Shown here piece after piece: positions 37,001 to 51,300 of a stretch of 64,000 nt of DNA. Origin of the DNA: Fasciola hepatica (lineage: Eukaryota; Platyhelminthes; Trematoda; Plagiorchiida; Fasciolidae); the NCBI GenBank assembly GCA_948099385.1, contig CANUEZ040000193.1, positions 1,314,501 through 1,378,500 of the forward strand, in the 5' to 3' direction. The position numbers and the translations under genes were made by a program. The notes beneath the pieces were generated by a model, which saw nothing but the letters and a program-made list of their open reading frames with translations, was not told the DNA's origin and searched no databases. Position 1 is the stretch's first letter. Each line of letters begins with the position of its first letter.

Positions 37001-38839
37001 GTCCTGTGACTTCAACCAATCAGCGGATGCGTTTTACGTGGAAGCATAAAAGTCTTCGGAGATTGAGCTAAATTCCTTGTTTCGAAAGGGTTTGTAAATA
37101 ATTATTATATTATATTTCCAAAATGGATCAAAAACGAATTGTATAGATTGTTCAGTTACCACTGAATTTACTGGATCTGAACGTGGATGAAAACATTTAT
37201 CTGATCTACAGAGAGAAAGGCACCTGGCACTATTGGGTATTACATGGAGTGTATTTCGGTTATCTCTTTAAGTCTCTTATAGTTGAATTTAACCAAAGAC
37301 GGCGAAAAAGAAATAGTGTCCGATCTTCTATCATTGTCACTCAATCATTAGAAGCAGATTACATCAATTATTGTTCCAGAAGTTCCTTACAATAATTGAC
37401 ATACAGATGCAAGTGTGAATTCTTTTGCAATAAAGCCTGTGGTCAAAAGGTCGTCATGGTGGGATTTAAGCGCTCCTGTACCGCGTTTGACGTGACGACT
37501 TTTCGATCCAAGCTAGGATTTGTCGTCAAACGTGACTGAATGAGTGTAAGAATGGGATGACAGGTTCATCGTTTTTTTGGTGCACTACCCGTCTGTCCGT
37601 TACCCGATCGTTTGGTACCGGTTTTGTCGAGATGACTTGATGTTATCAATTTTGACGTGTCAATTGAACGAGCTGACGGAATAGAAGGCTTTGAGGATCA
37701 GCTCTCTCTCGTTCGTCAATGAGGTGGTTACTCCTGCGCTATCGATTTGGGCCACATGACCCGCTTTCAGGTAGGGATTCTTAATCTCCGTGTGGATCGA
37801 CTGGCCCTAATGCTAGTTTGTGTTCATGTGAGCTAATGCGTAACTGTTTGCCTGTCTCACTCAGGTTTGGCCTATCACATCGTGGGCACAGAATGGAGTA
37901 ACCCACTCCTGATTGGTCGTGTTTGTCCACATGGTCCTCAGTGTGCTGACGGGTTATTCGACAACTTTGATGTCCAGTGGTTTTGGCATGCGATCTACGA
38001 TCCCTGATGCTTGTCGTAAGTATGGTAGCTTAATTATGCTTTCTAAGCTGTTTTTCCCTTGATTTCATTTGTTGCTTTCTGCGCTACCTCGAATATTAGA
38101 GACTGTAAACTTCATTGAGCAGCCGTTTTCCAGGGCTCGGAGGAGCTGGAATACGTGTCGACCCTGTAGAACAGGGTGTGCACATAGCTTTTTTGGGTGA
38201 CATTTTCCGTGGTTTCTTCTGTATCACAATATTCGGTTAATTATCGTTGATTTCCGATAGAATGTTGTTTCTATGCTTCCGTCTGCTTGTCTCATGACCA
38301 GAGTTCCAAGACAAATGTGAGCCTAATGTGGGTTGACTTGAAGTGACGTGCAAACCCCGGAAAAACAATTCTGACTAGCCAAGGTATTTATTGCAGTACT
38401 TTAAAATGGAATTCGATGAAATCGAACGGAATAATTGCAAACCTCAAATCTTGGAGTCTTCGTGGGAATTTACAGTTCACTCAATTCCACAACAGATACG
38501 GTGATTAGCTATGGCAAACTGCAGCCCAATGGCCTGATATCAGCTAAGGCTGCCGGGAGTCGCTCATCGATTAGTGGGGACATGAACATTCAGCAAAGAA
38601 CCACACTGACGAGAAACTCCGTCCAATCTGAGAAGGGGGTGGGAATTCACATGGAGTGAATGTAGCCACACGGGATCTACCGTGGGTCGAAAGGAGGTCA
38701 TACCAAACCCAAAAGCACAACAAAGTCACAAGGTAGATGGCGTGGATCGATGTGTGCGAGTGCCTTGTGTGTGTATGTGAAGTAACATATTGGTGAGTCC
38801 AAAAGAAGTGGATCATGGTAGAATGTATGTTATTAAGAT

Positions 38840-40049
38840 GAAAATGGTCAGATGTACTGTTTCATGTATATCGAATTCGTACCAGAGATAGAGGGGGTGT
38901 TGCCTTGCACGTGAAACTTAGGGTACCCGTACACCTAACTAACGTCCATGTGGACCAATATGGGTACGGAGAGGCCTCTTGTGCAGAATGAAACTCTCCA
39001 GCGGTGGCTACGTGATGCTTGCGATCATCTATCGTACTCCGGGGTCCGATTTGCAAGGTATTCTGGGTTTAATGATGCACTGGGCGACAGATGGCCATTT
39101 TCCGTTTCTGAGTGACCTAAACGCTCCTCATATTGACTGAACATTGAACAGCTGCAGAAATTCCGCCGACAGGTTCTCCCGTTGTCTGTGAGAAACAGTA
39201 TGTGACCTTGCCTTGCGTCAGCATGTGCAAAAGTGGACCAAGAATCACGTGGATCAGGTATCCATTTTTAACCTAGTGATCTTCTACCGCCATTGGGCTC
39301 TAGTGACCACGCGATGCTTGGAATCTATTGCAGTCTCGGTTCGTTTGTTCATCAGAAACCGCAGTACGGGCTGAACGTGTAGCGTATACACTTGTTGGGA
39401 TGAAAGAAGCTGCTGGTGCCCTGCCATGGGTTTCGATCGTTGGTGATGATGTGTATGAAATCTGGAGTTATTTTATATGGGAAATAACTGCATTAGTGGG
39501 TTTGTTTGCACCTTTACACTGCTGAAGAAATCATGCTAAAGGACCACCATGGTTGAACAAGGGACTACGTAGTCAGCTGAGAAAAAGAAGCCAAGCTTGG
39601 TCAGATTTTCTGTCCTCCGGCACCGAATACGACGGGTACAAACATATCCGAAATTGTTGTCTGACACTGAAGACTACAAAGAGACGCGATTAGAAAGAGC
39701 GACTAGGGGCCGATGCCGTTTCAGCACCGAAAACGCTGTCTGCGTACTTGAGAAGAAGGATTGGCATCGTCCAGTTATCCCAAGACTGCTACACGATTAG
39801 GTCATCGCAGACTACGATTGCGATATAGCAGTACTATTGGCATTGCACGATGTTGACATTTATGCCACGGAGAGATCATTCTCATCCCAGCCTCCCAGAG
39901 GTTGTCGATGCTCTGCGCGGGCTCCGGCCACACGCGTCTTCCTGTCCGGGTCGGATACATCCGTTAGTCCCTCGGGAAGTTGCTGAGATTATCACGCCTC
40001 AACTTATGGAACCGTTTACCAACTCGATGGAACGAGGTGGTCTATCATC

Positions 40050-40053
<4 letters not shown>
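38840..40053 (+). pseudogene. CR1-like LINE remnant in the spacer (endonuclease and start of RT)
   Basis: Across several frames the text follows a CR1-type element: RTRDRGGVALHVKLRVP (endonuclease), LNAPHIDWTLN (the DFNAPHxDW motif with the key Asp altered), QHVQKW, a degraded SDHA box near 39,300, and GPPWLNKGLRSQLRKRSQAW. RT then starts with LPEVVDALRGLRPHASSCPG and EIITPQLMEPFTNSMERG. It ends abruptly at the (AT)n tract before the catalytic motifs. The sequence differs from the CR1 copy in the arms, so it is another insertion or family. Confidence 0.75.

Positions 40054-40134
<81 letters not shown>
40053..40134. repeat. (AT)n microsatellite in the spacer
   Basis: About 40 AT units with one G at 40,091. 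It sits exactly where the CR1-like reading frame stops. Confidence 0.95.
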
Positions 40135-40137
<3 letters not shown>

Positions 40138-41099
40138 GTTTCCCTGTTTTCGTCTATATTCATTTGTTTTTGATTTCGACTCCTTTTTCTGGACTTTATC
40201 AAAGGAAATATCTGAACCCCCACCAGATATCACCAGTCGATGCGGACTTCCAACTTTTGCACTCTTCATGTAAAAGGTCATAGGTTTTAGTTTTTTGGAG
40301 CAGAATTTTGCTCAAAAACGGCGTCGTTTCATCTACTACGGTACGTAACGGCAGATAACGGTATCGTAAGTCTGCTTTACTTCCAGACATAGACAAGCCA
40401 AACACACTTGTGGATTTTTAATTCAACAGTGACCTTAATTACTATTCAATTGTTTGAATACCTGAAAAAAACATCCAGCAATCGGTTAAAATAGGCGTAC
40501 CACATTCTAACTTTGTTCAACATCATTCAAGTATTGGATAAAACTCAGTGTTGGATGTTCTATGGGACAAAGTCGGTCCAGAATACTCAAGCGATCAGTG
40601 GTTAAGCCATTGTTCGGAGGTAACATGAGTCATGCCTGACCAAAATGTCACAGGTTTAGGGCTAGCGTGGGTTTGTATTTGTGCGTGGACGCATTCGTGT
40701 GTATACTTGTGTGTGCGTGGAAAAGATGCTGAAATGTATCGGCGACGAGGTACTAAGATAATGGACCATAAAATAAATGAACAGTTCCCTAGGGCTAGAT
40801 CAACAAAGGAGTTCAGCAAATAGGCATGGCAGATGCAACAACCATATCCGTTATCATAATTAGCAGTTATATCGAGCTGTCGTGAACGTCGCACGCAAAA
40901 TGTACTTTGGATCAAACTTTTCTCAACAGAATCTCAAGTTTGGGCTCCCTTACTCAACTGTGCATTTACAAACCCGAACATACCACTAAGTGATGACATT
41001 TACATTGCTCAGAAGCTGCCACGCCCCCCAACCCCGCCAAATCAATGCTGCTGACTTGTGTGCCGCCCTCGAAATCAAGCAGTACAATTATTTCTAACA
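40135..41099. other. Unassigned end of the spacer
   Basis: No motif was recognised. Short frames exist on both strands (40,595-40,915 minus; 40,632-40,823 plus) and overlap each other. Confidence 0.4.
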
Positions 41100-42401
41100 A
41101 CGGCATTCTTAATAGATGTCGGCTGTGACAAGTGTTTTCGAAAGCTTATAAGGGTGGAAAATCTCAAAGACGGAAATCTATGTAAACCCTCATTGAGTGG
41201 ACAACACGCATTTTGTTCATTCACTCCCGGAAATCGCAAGTGTGCTAGTAAACCGGTTAGTGCATTGTAAGAACAGCGAGTCGGTGGATGATTTTAGTGC
41301 TTCATCTACCGACCAATCACGTCAAGTTTCAAAACTCAGGGTAGAATATCGAGAGGTAAAAACGCTTATTGTATACGGTTGAGACAACACTTCTGGAAGG
41401 TCTGTTTTTGGAAGGTATTACTTTGGATATAGATTAGGGCCAATAATTTCCATGCACCGTCTGTTTTATGGTGCGGAATATACCCACAGCTGGTTTGTCT
41501 GTGTCATCCTTGAAAATGATTTCGAGAAAATGGAACTCTGGATGCGCGTACAAGACATGTTGAATAGAGCTACGAAATATTTCTCGAAGATTTTCCTCAC
41601 AAAAATTTGCCCCCAAATATCGTCCATCTGAAATTTGTCTGTCTGCGGATAAACCTGGTAATCTGGTTGATACGGCTTCAACAAATTCATTTGCTCCAAT
41701 GTGAATCATATATGAGCTTGATCTGAGGTAGTGTCCTTAGTGACGTTAAATAGCTGCTGCGTGTGTTCTGTTTTCGAAGAAACCGATCCATTTGGATAAG
41801 ATATTTCTGAAACTCCCTGATATTCCATGAATCGGAGTAGCACGGGTGGTGTGTACCTTATACTTTCGTGCTCCCCTTCCCCGTGGCTTAGCTGAAAACA
41901 ATCACCCTGCTTTCATCATAAACGTGGTGATAGAAATATCCTCAAGTAGGCCGAATGCAACAAGTCTAGAAGTTACCAATGCACAATAATGTCGGAATCG
42001 TAGAGGAAAATGGCATAGATAAAGTGCACCATATTCTATTCTGATCCATAGGCAAGATTACATCTGCAACGTGGTTATTCTTGGTGAACGTTTTGAAAGA
42101 AAAATGCGACTAAATTTAACTGAATGTGACTAAAGTCTCGAGATGGATTGTTCCGCGTATTCCTATTGAAAAGCTACAGTCTAAATGTGTATGCTGTGGT
42201 GAGACCGATTTCCCATTCCAACCCGGGTAGAATTATAATAATTTCATACCTCATGTATTGAAATCGCATCAAATGTAACAACTCCATAACAGAAGCATTC
42301 CTCCAAATATTCAATATTTGAAGTAAATAAACAAGACAGGAATGATCTTGTATCGATAACAAGCGAACAGTTAGCCGTTTTCTCCCTCTCTCTTACTCTC
42401 G

Positions 42402-42402
<1 letters not shown>

Positions 42403-42450
<48 letters not shown>

Positions 42451-42460
42451 CATGCATACG

Positions 42461-42513
<53 letters not shown>
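42403..42513. repeat. (AT)n microsatellite with an interruption, right arm
   Basis: Two AT tracts are separated by a short stretch with ACATACATGCATACG. The right end marks the start of the block absent from copy A. Confidence 0.95.
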
Positions 42514-42517
<4 letters not shown>

Positions 42518-43343
42518 TTTGTATGCTAGCCACACTGCACCGACCTTTACCGGGACTATCAAGCGAGATGAGCGGAGTGAACAATCTGATATTCCGGGAA
42601 ATGGTACAATTGCAAAGATGTTCCCTGGCGAGTGCTGGTTTATCTAAGTGGTAACATTGGAGGTCAGGGTGGATGTAGCGACAGAGACCTCGTTTTCAAA
42701 CTCCGACGTTCGCGGGGCAGAAAGCCTTCCATCTCTCACCCAAAATATTTGCATACTTCGAGTCAGCTCAAGAAAAATTACGTCATCGTCTGTCCAGACT
42801 AGAAGGCAAGAGTAGTGCAACCGAAGCTGATCAATGAACTAATCAGTTTTCCAAAGGCTGTCTGGGCGGACTGGAAGAGAGTCAAGTAACTCCGGTCGGG
42901 AAAAAACTTCGAAGGTGGAACAGTCCTTTTTCTATAACATAGTTTCAGGGAAATCGGAATAGCCCACAGCTGTTTGCTAGTGAGTATACATAAAATATGT
43001 GCGACATCGCCTCCACAGTGGTTAGATGTGAGAAGTCGAAGTCGTTTGAAGGAATAATGGAGGTTATGGAAGTAGAGACAGCAATAGTTCGACTTTCGTG
43101 GAGTTTATTTATTCGAATCAAGAAATACCAGATGGCCATTCGACGTCACTGTTTAGTGGAAGAGACCATACCAGTGCTCAGTACTTCATCCCCTCATGTG
43201 AGTAGTGGCCGACTATTGTGTCATATCACATGAACTAATATTGTGTGATCCAATAAGATGGTACATTCGAATGGGGCCAGTTTTTTTTACTAAGAACGTA
43301 GGGAGTGTGAAACCATCAGTAGATATGTCGTTTCTCTGAAGAC

Positions 43344-44961
43344 TGGTCAACTCAAATATTTATTTCAAATATTTATTTCATGCCCTGTTCAAAATCTCAG
43401 GGCTTAATTTTCTGTGCGTTCAGAAGTATAACGGCAAGACCGATCAGGGTGGATAGTCCGAACGCGCCTAAGGTAAATACGAGAGCGGGATCTTTGGATC
43501 CTCGACTGAACGAATCTGTATTACCCTCATTAGTTCAAAGCATACCAAATACCGAGGTCAATGATGCATTAATTTGCAGGGCAGAGCACCGTAAAGACGA
43601 ATAAAATGAGTCGATTTGGACATAGAATGTTTCAAGTGGTTAGCAATGAATAAAGCGAAACTGGGGTAAATATTGACAAGTCCGCAGAAGAGACAATGGT
43701 TAGGGTTTGAAAATACGGAAAATCGGAAGAGGTTACTGCAGGCCCTAACAATATCAGATTGCATGGTGAACAATTGATCGGATTCATTTCTCTGAATGGT
43801 CTTCTGAACGTAGTGTTCCGGTTGGTCTCATTATTCACTATCGGACATAATTCAGGATACATTGGTCAGGGCTACTCAAAGCAATCAGATATGACCAGTA
43901 AACCGATGTGATCTATTCGTCAAAACTAAGTCTAGTTGTGCTTCAAGCCTGGTGGAAAAAGAACTGAATTTACCAGGTCAAGTGTGATGAAGAAAGCACT
44001 ATCATACGTGTCAAGGTCTGCGACAAGTATGCAAAGGGTATCTTTCATGCACGCGAGTACTGGGGTAACCTGGAGACCAGACAATACGTCTAACAGAAAT
44101 GATGATGTCCTGGGTTTCCAGTGAATGCTTCCCATAAGTATCGAGCAAAATTCACTCAGATAGAGTGATTTACAGTTTAAGATGTGACAGATAATCTTTT
44201 CAGTTGAGTATGTGGAGACTGAAAGAGTTGATTTGCTCCAGTTGTTATTATAACTCTAATAAACCTCGAGCACCATTGTGGACACCAGTGGGACAGTCAG
44301 CCCGGTACGAATGGAAACCACCCGAATTCCGTTGAGCATACCGTGGAGCAGCCAAGACTTTGCCCTGTCCGAGACTAGGTTGTCAACAAGCTCAGTGTTC
44401 CTTTGCCTTTCAATCATCTTTTTGATAATCCATTTCGATTTATTTTGAATTGTATTGCCATTATTCACAATATATTGAGTATGCGTGATAATGACTGAGA
44501 ATTCTACAGGCGTGGACGTGTACGACAGCAATATTGACCTTCAAATAATCACGATCTGCAATACTGATAGAAAATTTCACAGAAAAAGTTATTCTATGTT
44601 CCAACGACACAGCAAACGTGATGTCGAAGACCCTGGCCATTGTTCAGCCGACATTCAGCATTTGATTGGTCCTGTGGTCCACTTCGTTCGCTCTAATCTT
44701 ACCCTCGATTGTGGACAGATGAACGCAAGCTGGCTGTTCACCAAACCACCGTTTCGTCTGCTAAACAAAACAAGTTGCTAATTACAAAGTGATATCCCAT
44801 TTCTCCACAGGCAGCCTGGGTGCAGTGGTCGCATTGTACAAAAAAATACATCATAACGAAATTGTAGATGAATGCAATAAATTTGTGTATTATTCTCTAT
44901 CTCACATGGAACCTTGCGATCTGGTTATTATGGTGTCCATATTTTGATACCGAATAATTTT

Positions 44962-45011
<50 letters not shown>

Positions 45012-47130
45012 AGGAAAACGGAATGAATAACCCCATGTGAGATATCGCTTGACTCCTTTTGCTTCTGGTAGGGCAAATTTGAAAAATGTGGTATGCGAAG
45101 CCACAGGAAAGTTTCTGTATTTGCAGTTTTTTGAAAATGCTCCTGCTTTATACACACGGGCTTGATTCATTTCAGCCCATATCAACCAGTCTAAGGAGTT
45201 TTGTGAATGAATCATTGTAGTACCCAGTTCATAGGGAGTGATCCTTTGTGAATCACGTCTGTTTGGGATCCTCAAAGTCCTGCTGCATATCACTGAAAAT
45301 AAATCAGTAGGCAAACGAGCAACAATCTGATTTAGTTTGTTCACTTTTGCAGCATGAGACCATGGGTGTTGAGAGCGTACTCGTAAATTTACATCTGCCA
45401 GAAGCTGGGACAATTTACTTTTACTTCCATCGTTTCTGTCAGGGCTCATATACACCTAAAGGGATGTCTTCTTTTAGAATGAAATCATTAAACTTCGCGA
45501 TTGTTCATTAGTGTTACAATGATAGCATGGTCGTGTAAGTCGTATGCATTTTTTCGCGCCTACCACATATTGTTGTGTCATAAACTCGCAGGTGAATAAC
45601 GTGAATGGTGTAAAATTTACTTGTATTTAGTGAAATAATAGTCATTTGAAGAACCTGACCATGTAAACTTCATATCCTAGTCAAGCATCTGGAAAAAAAG
45701 TCTTTTTTACTCCCGATGAATTCACTAGGTACAACGGGTTCGCTATTCGACCGAAAAATAATATTAGTAATCCCAAGAATATTGCGAAGGAGTATTTACC
45801 GCAAATTAACCTGGGACTGTCTTTATTCACAATTTTTGAGCTTTGCACCTAGAAACGTGGATCAGTCCGTACTCCATTCAACAGAGCTCATAAAATCAAC
45901 ACTAGTGATCCAGTACAAAATGAAGAGGATTTCATTAAAAGGAAGTTGCTAGCCAATGGTTATTTCGTCAAGACCTTGTTGGATCATACCAATACCCTCC
46001 ACTCGGTGCAATCTTACCACAAGAAACGTTGCTTTACAGTAACATCGACGGTGAAATAGTTGAGCTAAGCGGTTTCACTGTGTATCGTGCGGATCGCCCT
46101 GTTTTACAAAAGAAGCGAGGTGGCGGTGTTTTCACATATAGTGACAATCATTGGTGCCAAAGTGTCAAGCTCATGTTTACGTATTCGAGTGTATACATTG
46201 ATCCCTCTTTTATTCAATGCAACCTAAACAATTGGGTAATTTTCTCTCTCTTAGGCTTGTGATTGTTTATATGTCACTGACATTTTCTACCATGCAATAC
46301 CAAGAACTTATTGATTCCGTTTCACAAGTTTTAATAGAATATGCAGACACTTCTTTGAGTACAGTTGCCGGTGATTTTACCCGTTCTGATGCTAATTATT
46401 TTTATTCTCTCGGTCTAGTAAACACTGTCAACTAAAATGGATGCCCTCCTAGATTTTCTTTTAGTCATTTGCCCAAAGATGTTTTCCGCCTCATGTCATT
46501 CTCCTCCTGGCTCTTCAGACCACGAAAGACGAAATCTATCAGATTGGGCTATCCAGAATGAATCACAAACACACGCCCGGTGGGACATAATACCATTAGG
46601 AGACATGATAGCTAATAAAGGATTTATTTTGCGGTCCATTCAAACGCACGTCTGCTGCTGTAGATATCCAAGTTCTGAATTTATCATTCCATAAAAAATC
46701 TGGGCCTCAAGTCTAGAGATTTCCCTGGTTTGAGCCCTCAAACATGCCTTCTTTTTGTATCTTCATCCCTGACTTTTGCAAAGAACTTATTCTTCTATAT
46801 TCTGGAAAATCCTCCGGACCTGATGGCCTCAACTCTACAGCCCTTAAGGAGTATGCGGCCATTCGTTCGCGTACTTTCTCCAAAATGTTCCATCAGGACC
46901 GGAGGGACAGAAACATTCCCAACTGCTGGAGGTTGGTTGTCATCAACCCCGTTCCTAAGAAGGATTTTTCCGAATTCCGCCCCGTTGTATGCTTGTCAGT
47001 AGCGCTGACAGTTTTGGAGAATTAAGCTCTGCCACATGTCGAATCTTCTTTGAATGCTACAGATCCCCACCGATTTGCTTATCGATCTTCATAGGCCTCT
47101 CTTGATGCATTTGTCACCCTGGATCAATAA
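43344..47130. other. Right-arm segment deleted from the left arm
   Basis: The left arm joins the equivalent of 43,343 to that of 47,131 with five extra bases (GTAAT at 32,639-32,643). In the right arm the LINE reads continuously across 47,131, so the right arm is ancestral and the left lost 3,787 bp. The part outside the LINE, 43,344-44,962, has short unassigned frames: 43,558-43,773 (-), 43,632-43,862 (-), and 44,485-44,781 (+), the last with several Cys and Asn-glycosylation-like triplets. Confidence 0.8.
44963..45009. repeat. (AT)n microsatellite, right arm
   Basis: About 23 AT units, marking the other end of the 2.45-kb block (42,514-44,962) that is absent from copy A. Copy A has one continuous (TA)n tract at 1,095-1,180 instead. 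Confidence 0.95.
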
Positions 47131-48112
47131 ATTCTGTCTTCACTTGATAGAAAGAGCAAAGCAATTAGGATTTGCTTCGTAGGCTGCAGTGACGCCTTTA
47201 ATTGTGTCTACGGGGACGAGCTTCCCATGCTTCTCTTCAGTTCAGGCGTCGAGCACCCCCCCCCTCATTTTTCTGGTGAACCATTATTTCCGAAACTGTC
47301 AGCATTTCACCTTTGACAGTGGCACCAGCTCTTCTCTTGTTATTTCTACTCAAGGTGCCATATTATCAGAGTTTCTGTTTTCAGCCTCCATACATTCCAT
47401 CCACACCCACGGCAAAAGCCTCTTTAATAATGACGTCGTTAATCTCGTTCTTCGCTCGCCATATTTCTGTAACTCCTCTTTCACAACCATCGAAGGTGGT
47501 ATCGCAGAACTTTCTGAATGTCTCAAGATCAACAATTTGTCTGATCATCCCGCCCAATGTGGAGACATTCTGTTCTCGCATGTGAGAGGCGACGCATACT
47601 CCGATTTTATTGACTATTGCACCCTAGTAATAAATAATAGGAAGCAACTGAATCGCCGGATTCAGTAAAGAAACTAGGAGTAATACTGGACTGAAAACTC
47701 ATCTGGTCACAGCATGTAAGCCACCAAATCTACAATATCAGACGGTTGTCTTCTTGTGTACCACATCTCAAATTTTACTCTGTACCAACACAAATCATCA
47801 AACGCTTTGTTTTTTCATGTGTTGTACCCCACTGGGTCTTAGCCTCTCTTGTCATTTTTAAAGGTCTGTTATCGAAAGATTTCTAACTAATTTCTATATC
47901 ATTCAAGTGTTTGTCTTCCCGTAGGGGCTTAACCAGACTAACAATTCATTCAGTTCATCATTTCTCAACACAGTAAAAGTTTTCATGAGCTATCCGCAGA
48001 ATCATTCACTGATTCTACTCACATAATTATATGCACTTCTTCTTCTGTCACGTATTCTAAATATATACATTTTCATGCACGCTCCCGATCGTGCAGCAGT
48101 TCCACAATGCCG
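45645..48112 (+). pseudogene. CR1-like non-LTR retrotransposon, 5'-truncated and decayed
   Basis: This block is absent from copy A, which reads across at about 1,795, so it is an insertion. From 46,029 it shows an APE-type endonuclease (LSGFTVYRADR, RGGGVFTYSDNHWC, VAGDFTRSDANYFYSLGLVN). RT follows from about 46,760: SGKSSGPDGLNSTALKEYA, then NCWRLVVINPVPKKDFSEF, FRPVV, SLDAFVTLDQ and FDSGTSSSLVIS. The catalytic YADD is degraded to NNDV. The far end reads SSSTMPYLARFL, the usual last words of this LINE family, at about 48,100. Stops and shifts are frequent. CR1 or a close Jockey-superfamily clade is the best fit. Confidence 0.85.
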
Positions 48113-48386
48113 TACCTGGCAAGGTTTTTAAACATACCCGAAACTGTTATATCGTGTCTTAAAGATCGACTGAACCAGTCACTCATCAGAACACAATACT
48201 TTGCAGTGATTGTGTTCCCCCAGAAATTCGAGAATGTATTACTTGGGTACATGAAAACTGGAATTCTACCAACGGTGGTGCATAAAAGAATCTTCTTGTC
48301 TTGAATTGTCTTGTCTCGTCAATCACGGTCGAGAGGAAGCAAGCTTTTATAAATTTGCCGTTTAAAGTTGATCACGCATTTCACCA

Positions 48387-51300
48387 AATGAATAGGAGAC
48401 TTAATTCAACCCTAATGCTTTCATAGACAGTAGCGTAATGACGTCTGTTGCAGACCACCAAAGGGTCAAGCTTCGAAAATCCCTCGAACAGTCTTGTTGA
48501 TCCTTGTGTCTCACGTTCTGTCCATCAGTTCACTTGCAACTGCGGTGGAGCATACATCGGCAAGACGGATCGCTCTTTGGCGTAAACAGTGTCGGAGCAC
48601 ATACCCGAATGGTTGACAAATTCAACTACTCAACGCAATGCGACTGAAGAGAATGATGTCCAACCTATAGCTTCTTCAGTTGCAAACATCTAATTGCATC
48701 AAGTCACGGGGTTGACCTGATTGAATATTTCACGGTGTCATTGTGCAGTCCCAAGTCAAACCTGCTGGCATTCAGTGGAGCGATGCTCGTCATAATACAT
48801 CAGCCGGCACTTTGCGCAGAAAAGCGGTTGAAACTAAATGTTTATTTGCCTAAGCACTGACCAAAGAGACCTCTCTCTCCCCTACCGAACACACTTTTAT
48901 AGTTTTCAATCCATCCATTCCTACTGTTTAATTTTCTGGATATTTCACGTACGCCGTAGACAAGAGTAAACAAAACGCTCTCGTCTCATTTATAGGATAA
49001 AGCGAGCCTATGGCTTTAACACCCCAGGACTGCCTCCGTAGTTTTGCGTACAGAGGGCCATTGTTTATTACGAGAACTAGTCAGATCTTTTCGCCTGAAA
49101 TAAATCACTGGATAGATTTCTTGAACTTCACTGAGAAAGTTTGACACGCCCAAAATGCGGTTTGCACACATCAGTTCTGACAATTTGTTACGACTGACCT
49201 GCGCACAGTTAGCAACAAATCATTATGACAAATGAACTGAGCAATAATTCTTTCACTTCTCTAAGGCACAACATAAGCGCCAATTTGACTGTGTAACTGA
49301 GGGGTCATATAGTAGAGCTGGATGCAGATGCCCTTAAAATGAGGATGTTATCTGGAGAAACTGAGCTAACCACCTTTCGTTTTCACTATACTTGATGAAT
49401 TTGGTTAATAAAAGTGAGAAAACACGAAAACATTCATTGTCTGTGTGTACTACATTTTTTCCTGTTACTTCGTTGACTGTTTTTGCACATTAGAAGAACC
49501 CAACAGGGAACAAGCTGTTGGGGAACTGTCTTGCATCCGAATGGCTGGCCGCGCTTTGCAGTCATCCAGCTGTTGAAGCAGTTTCGCTTCTGACTGATCC
49601 GATGGTACTACCTGCAGTGAATGGTTACAACCCCCAAACCGTGTAACCTTTACATTGAGATACCGGGCTTATATATCAGACAGGTTCTATTGCCAAACAC
49701 ATTTCATATGTTCTAATACCCCGCCAAATTATTGGCATGGTCAGAAGTAGAAAAATATGGATTGATGGTGTCGATCGTGAATCTTAGTGGCTTCACGGTC
49801 AACTAGAATTGCTTGGTTGTGCCAACATTTGGTACAATTGACTTTAATTTTGTAAAATAAAGTCAAACAGAATGTACCAATATTACTAACATTCTTCAAG
49901 ATGACACGAAATGATACCTAAACAAAACTATGGGAGAATTCCGCAACCACCGGGGCACTCGCAGTATGTCAAAGTTGGGACCAAGTGCTGATCACCGTGC
50001 ATTCCGACATAACCAACTAACGAATCTATCATTTAAATCTGATGGTTTCAAACAATTTATTGAAACAAAACTGACAGTTACTGATCAGACACGGATAATA
50101 CGTTCATCATATTACTAGGCAGAATACAAAGAACAAGTTTAATCTGTAGTCTCGCTGGCTTTGTCTACCTTACTGTATATTCACACGTGTCTTACTAACT
50201 AATTTATCAACTTTGAAGGGACAAGCACAACGAAATGATCAGCTCATGAAATAGAAGCAAGATATGGAAAGCCGGAATAATACAGTGAATGGTTATGATG
50301 TTGGTGTTCACGAGATCCATCAGAATCGATGGTTAAAATAAATAAACTAACCTGAACTTGCCAGATCCTTGGATTCGCGTGACCGAAATTACCGATGCTT
50401 ATCATCTCCTCACAAATTGTCACCACTTCTCCCTATCGGTTACTCTGTATTTTGGGACATCTGTTTAAAGCATGTTTCAAAATCGTTGAAGGAGTGACCA
50501 GCGTGTTTTTTGGAATACTCAGTAGTGACTTCTCGACAAAATATATTGTGATGGTCTACACCACTGACACAAAACATAATTCACACGCGGTAAGCTGAAG
50601 AGAGAGTTGCTGTGGAAGCGGACATGAGGAGTCAACCACAGCCCGAAAACCGGGACTCCGAATAAGACATATCTGATTGTAATAGCCACATGGACTAAGT
50701 TGGGTTTATTATTGTGTCCGTCCATTAGCACCATACTTGTTTGTATTTTTGTGAACCTGGAAACTAGGTCTTCATCGTACATCACATATGCTTACACGGT
50801 TTTGACCAGTTTCCTTCGAAGTGAAAATGCATGCAACTTGGGTGGGTAAAATGTTTCCATGACACTCATCTGCACTAGGTATGCAACTGTAAATTATTCC
50901 GATTCAGAAATAGTACTGGAAAACCATGAGTGTAACCCCGACATCTTCCGTTCTTTTTGCCAAGTGAATTGTGGGTATTACCATTGGAAACATTTCACGG
51001 TATGACGAAACAATTCATCTCACTTTGGTGGATGTAAAGAATTATTGCAGTTTGGGAAGGCAAAATGTATCACTTTACCGGTTTCACTTCCATAATGAGT
51101 GATAATTTGCCAGTGTTTGACAAATCTTCGAGTCGCACTCAAAGTTTGCTAATTTCACAAAATAAGCAGCTCGAACCTTGAACATTTTTATGTGTGTCAA
51201 ACCCACCTATCATTAGGTGTAATGTAAATACGATTCAGTGGGCAACATGCGCAATCACAAGCATGCAAGTGAAAATGCAAATATCTGAGTATGTGAGTGA

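Larger units (their letters stand above)
35366..41099. repeat. Spacer of the palindrome (not duplicated in the window)
   Basis: This 5.7-kb stretch lies between the arms and has no second copy here. From 35,366 to about 38,840 I recognise nothing: frames such as 35,937-36,224 (-), 36,579-36,935 (+) and 36,704-37,015 (-) are open but unassigned. A CR1-like LINE remnant fills 38,840-40,053, then (AT)n to 40,134, then unassigned sequence to 41,099. The inner ends show weak (about 80%) residual homology over the first 40-50 bp, so the true arms may once have extended a little farther. Confidence 0.8.
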
